Source: an uncultured Oscillibacter sp.
Lineage (GTDB): Bacteria; Bacillota; Clostridia; Oscillospirales; Oscillospiraceae
DNA length: 15,451 nt
Direction of reading: 5' to 3'
Assembly: GCA_910576845.1 (NCBI GenBank)
Contig: CAJTJA010000054.1
Coordinates: 1 to 15,451 of the forward strand
Below, piece after piece: positions 13,242-15,451 of this stretch (position 1 is the first letter of the stretch; each line of letters starts with the position of its first letter). The notes beneath the pieces were generated by a model that was given only the letters and a program-made list of their open reading frames with translations, searched no databases and had not been told where the DNA came from. Made by a program: the position numbers and the translations under genes.

Positions 13242-15451
13242 ATGGCTGATAATTCATTAAAAATACAACAGGCATTTCGCATATTACATCCATTTCTGGC
13301 CGGCTATGTGGCCCAGGAGCTTCGGCAGGAATATCGGGATAACTGGTGGCAAGAGGTGCTGATGACATTGAGCGACCAGGTACGCGATCTCCCGGACGGT
13401 GGCGATTATGGGGTTCTGGTAGATTCACTGGACGTTGCCAACTGTCTGCGGCTGTTTGACCGCAAGTGGAACGATCTGTTTCGGAAAAAGCTGTCGCTGG
13501 ATTACCGAACCTGGGGAAAAGAGTTGATGGGCGTTCGGAATAAACTGGCGCACCTTGGGGGACAGGATTTCAACGATGATGACACCTGGCGGGCTCTGGA
13601 CACCATGTCCCGGCTGTGTGAAGCGTTTGACGCAGAGGCCACCGAGGAGATTCGCAAATTGCTGCGGGAGGCGCGTTACGGTTCGGCAAGCGGCTCCACC
13701 GCCGTAACAGAGACACCAATGGCAGCCCCCGTGACCGCAAAGAAAAAGGTGGGCATTCTGGATGCCACACCCATCAGCGGACTTCCTTGCTGGCGGGATG
13801 TGATCCAGCCCCACCCGGACGTGGCCCAGGGCCGGTATAAGAACGCTGAGTTTGCCGCCGACATTGCCCAGGTTGCACGGGGCGAGGGCGCCTACGAATA
13901 CCGGGACCCTGTAGAGTTTTTTGCCCGCACCTATGTGACCGAGGGCATGACCGGTTTGCTGGAGCAGGCCCTCCGGCGGGTGTCCGGCAAGGACGGAGAG
14001 CCGGTCATCCAGTTAAAGACGGCCTTTGGCGGCGGCAAGACCCACAGTATGCTGGCACTCTACCATATGCTCCGTGGCCGGACTCCCATCGGGAAAATTC
14101 CGAACATCAAGCCCGTTCTGGATAGGGCTGGAGTAGCATCCATCCCCAAGGCTAATGTTGCCGTCCTGGTAGGCACAGCACTGGACCCCACCAAGACCAA
14201 AAGGCCACAGAATTTCCCCGGTATTACGATTAGCACACTGTGGGGTGAGATGGCAGCGCAGCTTGCAGAATCAGCAGGTGATCCGAAACTCTATGACTAT
14301 GTAAAAGAGGCCGATAAAAAGGGCGTGTCTCCCGGCTCCGAGGCGCTGAAGAACCTGTTTGACGCCTGCGGTCCCTGCCTGGTGCTGATGGACGAGCTGG
14401 TGGCCTATGCAAAGAAACTGTATGGCGCACACGGCCTGCCTGCCGGAACCTTTGACAACTTCATCTCCTTCATCCAGGAAATGACCGAAGCGGCGAGAGC
14501 CAGCCAAAACAGTCTTGTGGTGGCCTCTATCCCAGAGTCCGATATCGAAATCGGCGGCGATGCGGGAAAAATTGCCCTGGAAGCCATCGAGCATACCTTT
14601 GGACGTATGGAGTCTATCTGGAAACCAGTAGCGGCAAACGAGGGCTTTGAAGTAGTTCGCCGCAGACTGTTCCTGGACTGCAAAGATCCGGAGGCCCGCG
14701 ATGCGGTCTGCGCGAAGTTCAGTCAGATGTATAACGAGAACCAGGGAGATTTCCCGATGGAATCCCGCGAGGTGGAGTATCGGGAACGAATGATTTCCTG
14801 CTACCCGATCCACCCGGAGGTGTTTGACCGTCTGTATGAGGATTGGGCCACGCTGGAGCGATTCCAGAGGACCCGTGGTGTCCTGCGTCTGATGGCAGCG
14901 GTCATCCATGAACTTTGGATGGGCAGTGATGCCGGACTGCTGATCATGCCCGGTTCCATCCCGATGGATGTACCCACAGTCCGCGATGAACTGACCCGGC
15001 ATCTGTCCGAGGGCTGGAATGCGCTCGTTGACCGGGAGGTCGATGGCCGGAACTCCATTCCCTATCAGAAGGACCAGGCGAACCAGCGGTACGGCGGAAA
15101 ACTGGCCTCGCGCCGTGTGGCCAGAACTGTTATGCTGGGGTCAGCACCTACTTCCCGCGACCAGAATGTGCGCGGTATAGAATCTTCTCGTATTCGCTTG
15201 GGTGTGGTTCAGCCCGGTGAGAACATCTCCGTATTTAATGACGCATTGAGTACACTGACAACATCTCTGGCATATCTATACACAAATCCATCCGGCGACC
15301 GCTTTTGGTATGATACACGGCCCACCCTCCGCAAGACAGTAGAGGATCGTGCCACTCAGGTTGCGGCCTCTGATGTGGACTATGAGATTGAAACCAGGCT
15401 CCGCGCCGTAAAAAAGGAGCAGCCGTTCGCCGGTATCCATGTTTGCCCGTC
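13242..15451 (+). CDS. Swt1-type HEPN + DUF499 P-loop ATPase, 3' end cut by the window
   Basis: The reading frame opens at ATG 13242 (GGGGAGG 7 bases upstream) and stays open to the window edge: 736 codons. Residues 1 to about 145 look like a Swt1-type HEPN domain, ending in GVRNKLAHLGG, which contains the R-x4-H motif R99/H104 of HEPN ribonucleases. A Thr/Ala/Pro-rich linker (about 150-166) leads into the DUF499 ATPase: LKTAFGGGKTHSML as Walker A (G263-T267) and CLVLMDELVAYA as Walker B (D384, E385). DUF499 ATPases resemble BrxC/PglY of BREX and are found beside DUF1156 methylases. The protein probably couples target sensing to an effector, and the HEPN domain could cleave RNA. Members are usually about 1000 residues or more, so roughly a quarter to a third is missing. 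Only 2 bases separate it from the methylase. Confidence 0.9.
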   Translation, partial: MADNSLKIQQAFRILHPFLAGYVAQELRQEYRDNWWQEVLMTLSDQVRDLPDGGDYGVLVDSLDVANCLRLFDRKWNDLFRKKLSLDYRTWGKELMGVRNKLAHLGGQDFNDDDTWRALDTMSRLCEAFDAEATEEIRKLLREARYGSASGSTAVTETPMAAPVTAKKKVGILDATPISGLPCWRDVIQPHPDVAQGRYKNAEFAADIAQVARGEGAYEYRDPVEFFARTYVTEGMTGLLEQALRRVSGKDGEPVIQLKTAFGGGKTHSMLALYHMLRGRTPIGKIPNIKPVLDRAGVASIPKANVAVLVGTALDPTKTKRPQNFPGITISTLWGEMAAQLAESAGDPKLYDYVKEADKKGVSPGSEALKNLFDACGPCLVLMDELVAYAKKLYGAHGLPAGTFDNFISFIQEMTEAARASQNSLVVASIPESDIEIGGDAGKIALEAIEHTFGRMESIWKPVAANEGFEVVRRRLFLDCKDPEARDAVCAKFSQMYNENQGDFPMESREVEYRERMISCYPIHPEVFDRLYEDWATLERFQRTRGVLRLMAAVIHELWMGSDAGLLIMPGSIPMDVPTVRDELTRHLSEGWNALVDREVDGRNSIPYQKDQANQRYGGKLASRRVARTVMLGSAPTSRDQNVRGIESSRIRLGVVQPGENISVFNDALSTLTTSLAYLYTNPSGDRFWYDTRPTLRKTVEDRATQVAASDVDYEIETRLRAVKKEQPFAGIHVCP

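Noticed and set aside
12535..13428. A 297-codon minus-strand ORF and a 127-codon plus-strand ORF at 12495-12878
   Set aside because: Both lie inside the GC-rich end of the methylase gene. They have Pro/Gly/Arg-rich or unpatterned translations and no ribosome binding site.
6254..15451. A full BREX or DISARM label for the operon
   Set aside because: The families overlap, but PglZ, BrxA, BrxB, DrmA and DrmB are not seen in the window. The neutral description helicase-methylase-ATPase is safer.
1..15451. CRISPR arrays, tRNA or rRNA genes, insertion sequences, integrases
   Set aside because: I looked for regularly spaced repeats, tRNA-like cloverleaf sequence, transposase motifs and integrase motifs, and saw none.

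Overview
The window looks like the edge of a prophage or other integrated element in a Gram-positive gut Clostridium-type bacterium. The host guess (Oscillospiraceae-like) is an inference. It rests on GC-rich coding DNA, strong AGGAGG-type ribosome binding sites, and a DUF4406/DUF2800/DUF2815 gene set typical of Firmicutes phages.

Left part (1-3431, minus strand). A leftward phage early or replication module runs DUF4406, a small hypothetical protein, a DUF2800 Cas4/AddB-like nuclease, and a DUF2815 single-stranded-DNA-binding protein cut by the left edge. To its right lies an XRE-type helix-turn-helix gene with its own extended -10 promoter and a long leader.

Middle (3432-6111). This is a regulatory block. 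It holds a small zinc-ribbon gene, an ImmA/IrrE metallopeptidase behind an XRE repressor (an ImmR/ImmA-like pair), a second XRE repressor, and a divergent DUF1273 (SLOG-fold) gene. The intergenic DNA contains strong hairpin terminators, consensus-like promoters and several palindromic operator candidates. One 15-bp element occurs at two promoters, which suggests a small regulon.

Right part (6254-15451, plus strand, running off the window). This is a tightly packed antiphage-type operon. Gene 1 is a 1169-aa SNF2-like helicase with a C-terminal DUF3883 domain. Gene 2 is a 268-aa protein with a class III nucleotidyl-cyclase-like fold. Gene 3 is a 911-aa DUF1156 adenine-type DNA methylase. Gene 4 is a DUF499 P-loop ATPase with an N-terminal Swt1-type HEPN domain (736 codons in the window). 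Helicase + DUF1156 methylase + DUF499 ATPase is a known defence-island core: from memory it matches the 'Hma' (helicase-methylase-ATPase) class and shares families with BREX type 3 (PglXI, BrxHII, BrxC) and DISARM (DrmD). No PglZ, DrmA or DrmB is visible here.

The unusual part is the AT-rich cyclase-like gene between helicase and methylase, overlapping both. It keeps two metal-binding Asp candidates but appears to lack the Asn and Arg that canonical class III cyclases use for catalysis. A reasonable model, which is inference, is as follows. The methylase marks self DNA. The helicase-DUF3883 protein and the ATPase recognise or process unmodified DNA. The HEPN domain could act as an RNase effector. 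The cyclase-like protein could make or sense a nucleotide signal. The methylase gene is also a sharp GC mosaic, with an AT-rich centre between GC-rich ends.
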